Part shown: one piece after another, positions 1 through 5,366 of the stretch
Position numbering within the stretch: position 1 is the first letter of the stretch
Layout of the letters: every line of letters starts with the position of its first letter
Source: a bacterium
GTDB taxonomy: Bacteria > Zixibacteria > MSB-5A5 > GN15 > FEB-12
Length of the DNA stretch: 5,366 nucleotides
Reading direction: 5' to 3'
Assembly: GCA_030668045.1 (NCBI GenBank)
Contig: DAOUUR010000207.1
Location: 1 to 5,366, forward strand
Program-made: the position numbers and the translations under genes
The notes under the pieces: generated by a model
Seen by the model: only the letters and a program-made list of their open reading frames with translations
Told to the model about the DNA's origin: nothing
Database searches by the model: none

Positions 1-1096
1 GAATGGGTTTATCCCCTTGGGTATCGAAGCCGACTCCCTGCTGAGAATCGAGGTCATATAGTACATAGATGGTGCCACTGCCCCGAATGGCCCCTCTGAT
101 CAGTGAGCTGCCATCCCCGGAAGTCAGATTGAGACGATTATCTAACACCAGGTCTGCCGTGAACGGGATATTGAGAACCTCAATCTTGCCATCCTCTTCA
201 ACCGAGAGTGAAAAACTGGTGGAGACATCCCGAGGCACAGTCAACTCAATGTCCTCATAACGATTGTTGACAATTAGCTGGCCATCGCTTATCCGGCTCA
301 GATTAACCACAACCGGTTCGGAAAGTCCTCTGATAAAACTCCGCCCGCCCGTCAGTACAAAATCGTCAATCTCCACCCGACCGTAGCTGCAGCGCAGGTT
401 CAAGCTGCCGACGATGCCGTTGATCCGTATGTCACCACCCTCGTTTTCAAACTTAGCTTGCCCATCCTCGCTGTTAATGTCAAAAGCTACCAGAGTCGCA
501 TTACTTGTTTGCACCGAGATATCGCCGGTGGCATTCTCCAGCGATACGCGTCGGTTGGCGGTTTCGATGTCCACCTCGCCCTGCACATCGCTAACTTCGA
601 TCCTCCCCAACGACGAAGACACCACGAACCCACTGTAAGGACCCTGAGCATCAATATCAAACGCTGGGGCCAAAATCTCGACAAAACACGATTCGGGTAC
701 AGAAATTTCGATCTCCAACAAGGCCGCCTCGTTCAGACTCCACGGCGGCGGGTTCGGCGCGCGCAGTTCCAATCGAACACCGTCTGATACTTGGCCAAGG
801 GTAGCGGAGGTCAGGTCGATATAATCTACCGCTCGGGATCGGGACGAGGTCTTGGCCCGCTTGAAATAGCTGACAACGACTTCCGACTCTGTAGTTGTCA
901 TAATGTTCAGATAGCCTTTCAGCGACTCAACCGATCTGATCTGCACTTTTCGACCCTTGTCCAACTTGAGACTCATCGACAACTCAGAGGTAGAATACAG
1001 ACCCTTTGCCTCTTCATAGATTTCCTGCGCCATCACACTTCCGGCGAGGTGCACCCCAAGACAGAAACAGAAGAGCAGTACGAGCTTTCTTAGCAT
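1..1096 (-). CDS. Exported DUF4097-like beta-helical 'putative adhesin' (3' end cut off by the window edge)
   Basis: The frame is open for 365 codons from ATG 1094-1096 to the left edge with no stop, so the C-terminus is missing. Residues 1-23 form a signal peptide: basic MLRK, a hydrophobic core, then a VMA|QE cleavage site, so the mature protein is periplasmic or surface-located. Residues 24-130 are a mixed N-terminal region. From about 137 to 345 short beta-strands of alternating hydrophobic and polar residues recur with G-D/G-R turns (GRIEVSDVQGEVDIET, NATGDISVQT, GGDIRINGIVGSLNLRC, YGRVEIDDF). This is the pattern of DUF4097/'head GIN' putative adhesins, which fold as right-handed beta-helices. 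The biochemical role of that family is poorly known, and 'adhesin' is a database label rather than a demonstrated function. A strong GGAAGGA ribosome-binding site six bases upstream fixes the start. It follows the RNA methyltransferase gene by 3 bases and is probably co-transcribed and translationally coupled with it. The family call is by pattern only; the open frame and signal peptide are seen directly. Confidence 0.82.
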   Translation of the reverse strand, partial: MLRKLVLLFCFCLGVHLAGSVMAQEIYEEAKGLYSTSELSMSLKLDKGRKVQIRSVESLKGYLNIMTTTESEVVVSYFKRAKTSSRSRAVDYIDLTSATLGQVSDGVRLELRAPNPPPWSLNEAALLEIEISVPESCFVEILAPAFDIDAQGPYSGFVVSSSLGRIEVSDVQGEVDIETANRRVSLENATGDISVQTSNATLVAFDINSEDGQAKFENEGGDIRINGIVGSLNLRCSYGRVEIDDFVLTGGRSFIRGLSEPVVVNLSRISDGQLIVNNRYEDIELTVPRDVSTSFSLSVEEDGKIEVLNIPFTADLVLDNRLNLTSGDGSSLIRGAIRGSGTIYVLYDLDSQQGVGFDTQGDKPI

Positions 1097-1099
1097 CAA

Positions 1100-1891
1100 T
1101 TATCCTTCCGATAGATCATAAACCTGCCTCATAATGACCGATCCTGCAACAGCCGCATTGAGCGACTCGACATTCCGTGAATGCGCAATGCGCACTCGGT
1201 GGTCTGCCTGATCGAGTATCCGGCGCGACAGCCCGTGCGCCTCGGAGCCAACCGCCAGCATCAGTCGGTCCTCCGGCCTGCACAGTGGTCGGATACTACC
1301 AATATCTTTGCCAGCCGCATCGGCAGCCATCACGGTCACCTTTTCCTTCTGCAAGCGTCCGATAAACCCTCTCTTCTCGCCAATGGCCACATCCAGCCCA
1401 AACAAAGCTCCGGCTGACGATCTAACGACTTTTAGCGAAAATGGGTCGACACAGTTCTTTATCAATATTATCAACTCAAACCCGAAAGCCAGAGCCGATC
1501 TGAGCAGTGTCCCAAGATTGCCGGGGTCCTGTATCTCCTCACACAGTAGTATTCTACGATGCTTCTGCTCACAAAGTTTGGTCAGGTCGGTTTCGGGTTG
1601 AGGGAAAACCGCCACCAGGCCCTGGGGAGTATCGGTACCCGAAATGGTCCTGAGAAATCGAGCCGGTAAAGCCTCTACCGGTACTTTCATCCGCCCGAAT
1701 TCAGCCACGAGTTTCAAGCCACGAGGGCTGAGCATCGACTCATTCCAATAGACAACCTCAGGCCGCGCCCGAAACCGCACCGCCTCCTCAAGCAGTCTGA
1801 CGCCCTCGGCGAGGAACTTATTGTCCGCTCTTCGTCCTTTCCGAGTCAGCAGAGATTTTGTATTATTTATTTCGTTCTTTGTTACCGGCAC
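1100..1891 (-). CDS. SpoU/TrmH-family RNA 2'-O-ribose methyltransferase
   Basis: This 263-residue protein has the usual length of two-domain SpoU (SPOUT) enzymes, which transfer a methyl group from S-adenosylmethionine to the ribose 2'-OH of rRNA or tRNA in the cytoplasm. The N-terminal part (about 1-100) looks like the SpoU substrate-binding domain, with 'NKFLAEGVRLLEEA' at 24-37 and 'TDTPQGLVAVF' at 86-96. The catalytic knot domain follows: motif 1 DPGNLGTLLRSALAFG at 122-137 (Asn125 and Arg131 at the conserved positions), motif 2 LAVGSEAHGLS at 212-222 (Glu217), and motif 3 around VESLNAAVAG at 241-250 (Ser243, Asn245). Motif 3 is unusual: the common I-P-M before the ESLN core is I-A-H here (235-237). 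The start is GTG 1889-1891, preceded by AGGA. The exact target nucleotide (RlmB-, TsnR- or TrmH-like) cannot be decided, so no symbol is given. It is the first gene of a leftward pair with the adhesin and is divergent from the patatin gene. Confidence 0.93.
   Translation of the reverse strand: MPVTKNEINNTKSLLTRKGRRADNKFLAEGVRLLEEAVRFRARPEVVYWNESMLSPRGLKLVAEFGRMKVPVEALPARFLRTISGTDTPQGLVAVFPQPETDLTKLCEQKHRRILLCEEIQDPGNLGTLLRSALAFGFELIILIKNCVDPFSLKVVRSSAGALFGLDVAIGEKRGFIGRLQKEKVTVMAADAAGKDIGSIRPLCRPEDRLMLAVGSEAHGLSRRILDQADHRVRIAHSRNVESLNAAVAGSVIMRQVYDLSEG
1103..1109 (-). promoter_or_regulatory. Ribosome-binding site of the adhesin gene, embedded in the end of the methyltransferase gene
   Basis: On the minus strand GGAAGGA lies six bases before ATG 1096. 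The same bases are part of the last sense codons (TCG GAA GGA) of the upstream gene, followed at once by its TAA. Ribosomes finishing the methyltransferase would therefore sit over the start of the adhesin, which favours translational coupling. Confidence 0.7.
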
Positions 1892-1956
1892 GTTATCCTG
1901 ACGATATTGGTATTAGGTTCGCTCATAATGAAGTTATCGGTTTCTTTGGTTGGCAA
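1892..1956. promoter_or_regulatory. Divergent intergenic region that should hold both promoters
   Basis: Only 65 bases separate the methyltransferase start from the patatin start. The two units point away from each other, so promoters for both must lie here or run into the coding ends. On the plus strand CATAAT at 1924-1929 matches five of six -10 bases, but no acceptable -35 lies 16-18 bases upstream. On the minus strand only weak matches are present (for example TTGCCA with a -10-like CATTAT about 20 bases away). The segment is richer in A+T than the flanking genes. I see no clear operator palindrome. Confidence 0.4.
1896..1899 (-). promoter_or_regulatory. Ribosome-binding site of the RNA methyltransferase
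   Basis: The minus strand reads AGGA, then TAAC, then the GTG start. The four-base spacer is short but workable. It supports GTG 1889-1891 as the start, and no ATG nearby competes. Confidence 0.5.
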
Positions 1957-1960
1957 GTGA
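1928..1960 (+). other. Possible ten-codon leader ORF whose stop overlaps the patatin start
   Basis: ATG 1928-1930 opens a ten-residue frame (MKLSVSLVGK) ending in TGA 1958-1960. This stop overlaps the proposed GTG start of the patatin gene as GTGA. AGGT at 1915-1918 could serve as its ribosome-binding site, nine bases upstream. The patatin GTG has no good Shine-Dalgarno sequence of its own, so coupling to this small frame could explain how it is translated. It may equally be chance: the frame is very short, and the -10-like CATAAT overlaps its ATG, so both signals cannot act together. Confidence 0.2.
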
Positions 1961-4590
1961 AAACTATTACAGCGATCATCCTCACGTCCCTGCTCTCGTG
2001 CTTTGCAACTGTCCATAGCGCGGAGGAAATTGTGGTTGGCGGCCTACACGGTCTCGACCCCTACCAATCTGGCATTGAGTATAACATCAGCCTGGCTCTT
2101 TCCGGCGGTGGCGGCCGCGGACTGACTGTTATTGGTATCCTTCGTGCCTTTGAAGAAAAAGGTATCCGAGTAAGCGCTGTCGCCGGTACATCGATGGGTG
2201 GTATTATCGGTGGTCTCTATGCGGCAGGCTATTCTCCGGACCGGTTGGCGTCGGTCGTCCGTAAGATCAATTTTGATGAGATGTTTTCAAATACGCCGGC
2301 CCGGAAAACGATGTTCCTCACCCAGCGTCAGGATCGCGACCGTCACCTGCTCTCTATTCGATTCGATGGTTTCGTACCGGTCATCCCCAAGGCTCTGACC
2401 GCCGGTCAAAAACTGACTAATATCCTCACCGACCTGACAACCGGTCCTAGTTATCGTTCCGGCGGTGATTTTGATCGCTTGCCAATCCCATTCCGTACTA
2501 TCTGCACCGATGTCGTCTCTGGTCTCGAAGTGGTGATCAATAACGGTTCGATGGCCGATGCCATGCGAGCGACCATGGCCTTTCCGCTGGCTTTCACCGG
2601 CGTGGAACGAGACGGCCGACTACTGGTCGATGGTGGGATGGTCGCCCCGGTCCCGGTGACGCTGGCCGCCAAGATCGCGCCTCCCGGCACTTTTATAGTG
2701 GCGATCAATACCACCAGTCCCCTGCGCCCCCGAGAAGAACTAATCACTCCGGTTGATATTGCCAATCAGGTCACCAGTATTATGACTGCTGACAAACTGA
2801 GGGATCAGCTTGACCGGGCCGATTATGTTATCACCCCGGCACTCGGCGACATTCGGTCCTCCGACTTCGAACATCGCGACAGCCTTATTGAACTCGGATA
2901 CGAGATTGGTCTCAAGGCGGCGGATAGCATCATCAGCGCCATTAGAACTCGCAAAGACCATGTCCACCTGATGATCGACACCGTTCACGTTGATCCCACT
3001 CTCCAGCCATATGCCAGCGAGATTATTCCGCTCCTGGCAAAGAAGCAGTTGCGACGAGTCGAACTTGTCAGTGTGCTCCAATCAATCGCTATTACGCACG
3101 ATCTCTGGGTGCTGACCGCCCGGCTCGAACCGATTGCAAACGATTCTGCAAATCCATCACCCGACGATTGTGATCTCACCACAGTAGCGATCACGCTGTC
3201 CGGTTATCACTGCCTTCCGCTGGAAGATGTCAGTTTCTATTTTTCCGGCAATTCAATCTATGACGACCTCACCCTGGCCGACCAATTGGCCACCAGTGAT
3301 GCGCTTCTGACGCCCTCCAATTTGCAGCACGGCCTTGACCGAATCCTCAACTTGTATCATATGAACAAGTATAACCTGGCCGACATTCGCAATGTCAGGG
3401 TCGATCCGAATTCCAACACTGTCAGCATTGAAATTGACGAGGCTATTATCACGGCGGTTGATGTCGCCAACGATGGGCGCACGCGGGATTGGTTCATCAA
3501 GTCTTACTTTCCGCTTGATGTCGGTGATCCGTACTCCACATCAAGAGCCGCCAGAGGGATTGCAAACATATACGGCACCGATCTCTTTGACCGCGTCACT
3601 ATCGATTTAAAACCTTCCGACAGCGGCGCCCTGGTCACGATAGGTGTGGTCGAGAAAAAATACTCTCAGTTCCGGCTCGGCTGGCATTGGGATGACCAGT
3701 ATGCCTCCGAAGAGTTTGTGGAGTATCTCGACGACAACGTCTTTGGTGTCGGTCTGGAGTACTTGCTCCATGCAAATCTCGGCCCCGATCGCAAGAGCTA
3801 CTCGCTCGTCTTCACGACCAATCGCATCGGGTCAACATATCTAACCGCCCAGACCGGTATCTATCACCGACGGCTCGACCGCCAGAGCTACAATCCAGAC
3901 AGTTCCCCCAGCTCACTGCGACGTGAACTGAAAACCGGTTTTGAAATCCGTCTCGGTCAACAGATTGCCCGGCTGGGAACAGTAACGGCTGGCATCAATC
4001 TGGAAGAAGTCAAATACCAGGACCCTCTTACCGACACCGAATCCGGTTTTGGCCTGAGGATATTCCGTATCGAATCACTGGTAGAAACATTTGACCGCAT
4101 CTCGTTTCCCCACTCAGGAAAGAAACATCTGTTTGAGTTGCAATTTGTTGGCAAATTCTTAGGCGGCGATGTTGAGTTCACAAGATTCTTCTCCTCTATC
4201 GAATCATACTTCCCCCTCACGGGCACGCTCAACTACCGCCCTCGGGTCGCTATCGGTATCTCCCGCTCCGGCCTGCCTCCATCGGAGAAGTTTCATATCG
4301 GAGGAGCCGAAACGTTTGCCGGATACCACACCGACGAACTCTCCGGTGACAAGACATTTCTGCTGACCAACGAACTGAGAATCAAATTGCCGCTGCGTCT
4401 GTACGCAGCCACGCGGTATGATCTCGGCGATGTTTACGCCAGCACCGACGACATCAAGTTTGCCAACCTCCGCCACGGCTTCAGCGCCTGGCTCGCCCTT
4501 GATTCTCCTATCGGTCCAATCAAGTTCGGTTATGGCATCAACGGCGATGATCTTGATCGTTTCTATTTCAATGCCGGACTCTCGTTCTAA
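1957..4590 (+). CDS. Secreted patatin-like phospholipase fused to POTRA domains and an Omp85-type outer-membrane beta-barrel (type Vd/PlpD-like)
   Basis: This 877-residue protein begins with a signal peptide (MKTITAIILTSLLSCFATVHSA, cut near 21-22). The patatin lipase domain spans about 44-325. It has the oxyanion loop GGGGRG (50-55), nucleophile elbow GTSMGG with Ser79 (77-82) and the catalytic DGG with Asp225 (225-227), giving a complete Ser-Asp dyad expected to hydrolyse acyl esters of phospholipids. Residues 336-568 hold about three POTRA-like beta-alpha-alpha-beta-beta units (roughly 340-415, 423-498, 498-568). The second contains the typical 'FSGNSIYDDLTL' and the third 'LFDRVTI...VVEKKY'. 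Residues 569-877 form the barrel, with GGAETFAGY (782-790), 'SPIGPIKFGYG' and a final YFNAGLSF whose terminal Phe is the usual BAM signal. In PlpD-type proteins the barrel anchors or exports the lipase at the cell surface. The GTG start was chosen because it places the signal peptide at the N-terminus; the frame is open back to TTG 1858, but that version overlaps the divergent gene and buries the signal. It is longer than PlpD (about 730 residues). Confidence 0.93.
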   Translation: MKTITAIILTSLLSCFATVHSAEEIVVGGLHGLDPYQSGIEYNISLALSGGGGRGLTVIGILRAFEEKGIRVSAVAGTSMGGIIGGLYAAGYSPDRLASVVRKINFDEMFSNTPARKTMFLTQRQDRDRHLLSIRFDGFVPVIPKALTAGQKLTNILTDLTTGPSYRSGGDFDRLPIPFRTICTDVVSGLEVVINNGSMADAMRATMAFPLAFTGVERDGRLLVDGGMVAPVPVTLAAKIAPPGTFIVAINTTSPLRPREELITPVDIANQVTSIMTADKLRDQLDRADYVITPALGDIRSSDFEHRDSLIELGYEIGLKAADSIISAIRTRKDHVHLMIDTVHVDPTLQPYASEIIPLLAKKQLRRVELVSVLQSIAITHDLWVLTARLEPIANDSANPSPDDCDLTTVAITLSGYHCLPLEDVSFYFSGNSIYDDLTLADQLATSDALLTPSNLQHGLDRILNLYHMNKYNLADIRNVRVDPNSNTVSIEIDEAIITAVDVANDGRTRDWFIKSYFPLDVGDPYSTSRAARGIANIYGTDLFDRVTIDLKPSDSGALVTIGVVEKKYSQFRLGWHWDDQYASEEFVEYLDDNVFGVGLEYLLHANLGPDRKSYSLVFTTNRIGSTYLTAQTGIYHRRLDRQSYNPDSSPSSLRRELKTGFEIRLGQQIARLGTVTAGINLEEVKYQDPLTDTESGFGLRIFRIESLVETFDRISFPHSGKKHLFELQFVGKFLGGDVEFTRFFSSIESYFPLTGTLNYRPRVAIGISRSGLPPSEKFHIGGAETFAGYHTDELSGDKTFLLTNELRIKLPLRLYAATRYDLGDVYASTDDIKFANLRHGFSAWLALDSPIGPIKFGYGINGDDLDRFYFNAGLSF

Positions 4591-4665
4591 AAACCAACAC
4601 ATGTTTTCTTTACTGTTGCCAAAAGACCGACCTGAGCTTATTGTGGCGTGAATTGGAGACTCCCG
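4591..4665 (+). promoter_or_regulatory. Intergenic gap with a candidate sigma70-type promoter for the glycosyltransferase
   Basis: TTGCCA at 4616-4621 (five of six -35 bases), a 17-base spacer and TATTGT at 4639-4644 (four of six -10 bases) would start transcription near 4651, just before the ribosome-binding site. The only hairpin near the patatin stop is a five-base A/T stem (AAAAC/GTTTT), too weak to call a terminator, so read-through from the patatin gene is also possible. Confidence 0.35.
4655..4658 (+). promoter_or_regulatory. Ribosome-binding site of the glycosyltransferase
   Basis: GGAG lies seven bases before ATG 4666. This spacing favours that ATG over the in-frame GTG at 4648, which would add six residues and has no comparable site. 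Confidence 0.6.
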
Positions 4666-5366
4666 ATGTCTGCACGCAACAACAGGATCGACCTTAACAA
4701 ACGAACCATCATCCTCTCGGCACTAATCATCCTGACCGCAGCAGTGATAATTGGCAACGCTTGGATATGCGACGACATCTACATAACGCTGAGAACTGTT
4801 GATAATTTCGTCAATGGCTACGGACTTCGTTGGAACATCGGCGAAAGAGTTCAGGGCTTCACTCACCCTCTCTGGCTGGCATTGATCACTCCATTCTATT
4901 TTGTAACGCGTGAAAGCTACTTCACGACCCTGTTCATTTCGCTTGGGTTAACTCTAGCCACTGTCGGAATGATTTTGTTCCGGATGTCCCGGACTACTAT
5001 CCTGGCCGTACTGGGTACGGGAATACTGCTACTGTCAAAAGCGTTTGTTGATTATTCATCCTCCGGCCTGGAAACCCCCCTCTCCTTCTTTCTAGTCGCC
5101 CTGTTCTACTATATCTACCTGCGATGGCCGGATGATCGGCGTAAGCTGTTTTTTCTTTCGCTGCTAGCAGCACTGGGTGCGCTCAACCGCCCCGACCTGG
5201 TTCTCTTCTTTCTGCCTGCGTGGGGCTACCAGATTGTTCGTCAATGGAGTCTGCGAAATATCATGGCAGCGGCTCTCGGCTTCATCCCTCTCATCTGCTG
5301 GGAGGTATTCTCGGTAGCATATTATGGGATGCCGTTCCCGAATACGTACTACGCCAAGCTGCACAC
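4666..5366 (+). CDS. Polytopic GT-C-type membrane glycosyltransferase, AftB-like (3' end cut off by the window edge)
   Basis: The frame is open for 233 codons to the right edge, so the C-terminal part is missing. The visible part starts with a basic cytoplasmic tail and a first membrane helix (about 13-33). A short non-cytoplasmic loop follows with the acidic pair Asp36-Asp37 in CDDIYITLR, then GYGLRWNIGERVQGFTHPLW (51-70). Further helices lie at about 70-80, 86-105, 111-127, 137-152, 160-172, 178-190 and 199-218. GT-C enzymes use such a loop aspartate to act on polyprenyl-phosphate sugars outside the cytoplasmic membrane. The markers SGLETPL (133-139), NRPD (174-177) and YYGMPFPNTYYAK (219-231) recall the AftB-like group, named after the mycobacterial arabinofuranosyltransferase, but many non-actinobacterial members have unknown donors and acceptors. 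The likely role is adding a sugar to an envelope glycan or protein. It follows the patatin gene in the same direction after 75 bases, possibly with its own promoter. The family call is from remembered motifs; the membrane topology is evident from the sequence. Confidence 0.83.
   Translation, partial: MSARNNRIDLNKRTIILSALIILTAAVIIGNAWICDDIYITLRTVDNFVNGYGLRWNIGERVQGFTHPLWLALITPFYFVTRESYFTTLFISLGLTLATVGMILFRMSRTTILAVLGTGILLLSKAFVDYSSSGLETPLSFFLVALFYYIYLRWPDDRRKLFFLSLLAALGALNRPDLVLFFLPAWGYQIVRQWSLRNIMAAALGFIPLICWEVFSVAYYGMPFPNTYYAKLH

Noticed and set aside
458..787. Plus-strand open frame of 109 codons, and similar ones at 69-260, 414-638 and 791-1093
   Set aside because: They lie opposite the minus-strand DUF4097-like gene, which has a signal peptide, a strong ribosome-binding site and a coherent beta-repeat pattern. 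The plus-strand products resemble no family I recognise and lack start signals.
1858..1956. N-terminal extension of the patatin gene to a TTG start at 1858
   Set aside because: It would overlap the divergent methyltransferase by 34 bases and place 33 extra residues before a perfectly formed signal peptide. No good ribosome-binding site precedes the TTG.
4204..4602. Minus-strand open frame of 132 codons, and others opposite the patatin gene (2451-2765, 2740-3081, 3957-4232)
   Set aside because: They are antisense to strongly supported barrel and patatin coding sequence, with no recognisable protein pattern.
4588..4610. Possible terminator after the patatin gene (AAAAC/GTTTT)
   Set aside because: The stem has only five A/T-dominated pairs and an eight-base loop, too weak for an intrinsic terminator.
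5164..5364. Minus-strand open frame of 66 codons at the right edge
   Set aside because: It is antisense to the glycosyltransferase, whose helices and motifs are clear in the plus frame.
1..5366. Search for a mobile element, CRISPR array, tRNA/rRNA, toxin-antitoxin or defence cassette
   Set aside because: I saw no spaced direct repeats, terminal inverted repeats, transposase or integrase motifs, cloverleaf or paired small genes. The window is fully accounted for by four housekeeping or envelope genes and two short gaps.

Overview
The window looks like ordinary chromosomal DNA of a Gram-negative (diderm) bacterium. The main evidence is a secreted patatin phospholipase that ends in an Omp85-type outer-membrane beta-barrel with a C-terminal phenylalanine, a protein that only makes sense in a cell with an outer membrane. 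Codons are mixed and G+C is moderate. The gene set (envelope patatin/barrel, beta-helical DUF4097-like protein, AftB-like GT-C glycosyltransferase) resembles uncultured FCB/Zixibacteria-type or deltaproteobacterial genomes. That placement is an impression from family knowledge and cannot be proven from this sequence.

Layout. Two genes read leftwards from about 1891: a SpoU/TrmH-family RNA 2'-O-methyltransferase (1100-1891), then, only 3 bases after its stop codon, an exported DUF4097-like 'putative adhesin' (1096 to the left edge, truncated). The adhesin has no stop codon inside the window and so is easily missed. A 65-base divergent intergenic stretch (1892-1956) separates this pair from two genes reading rightwards: the large exported patatin-POTRA-barrel protein (1957-4590), and after a 75-base gap a polytopic GT-C glycosyltransferase (4666 to the right edge, truncated).

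How they fit together. Three of the four products carry signal peptides or membrane segments and act in the envelope; the fourth is a cytoplasmic RNA-modifying enzyme. The leftward pair is very probably one operon, because the last sense codons of the methyltransferase form the ribosome-binding site of the adhesin. The patatin and the glycosyltransferase may be separate units, since a reasonable sigma70-like promoter lies in the gap between them. No shared pathway can be shown.

The most distinctive item is the patatin protein. It has the type Vd (PlpD-like) autotransporter order of signal peptide, patatin, POTRA, barrel, but its middle region is long enough for about three POTRA-like repeats rather than the single one described for PlpD. 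I see no tRNA, rRNA, CRISPR array, insertion sequence, integrase or defence system. I did not find a convincing undescribed multi-gene system.
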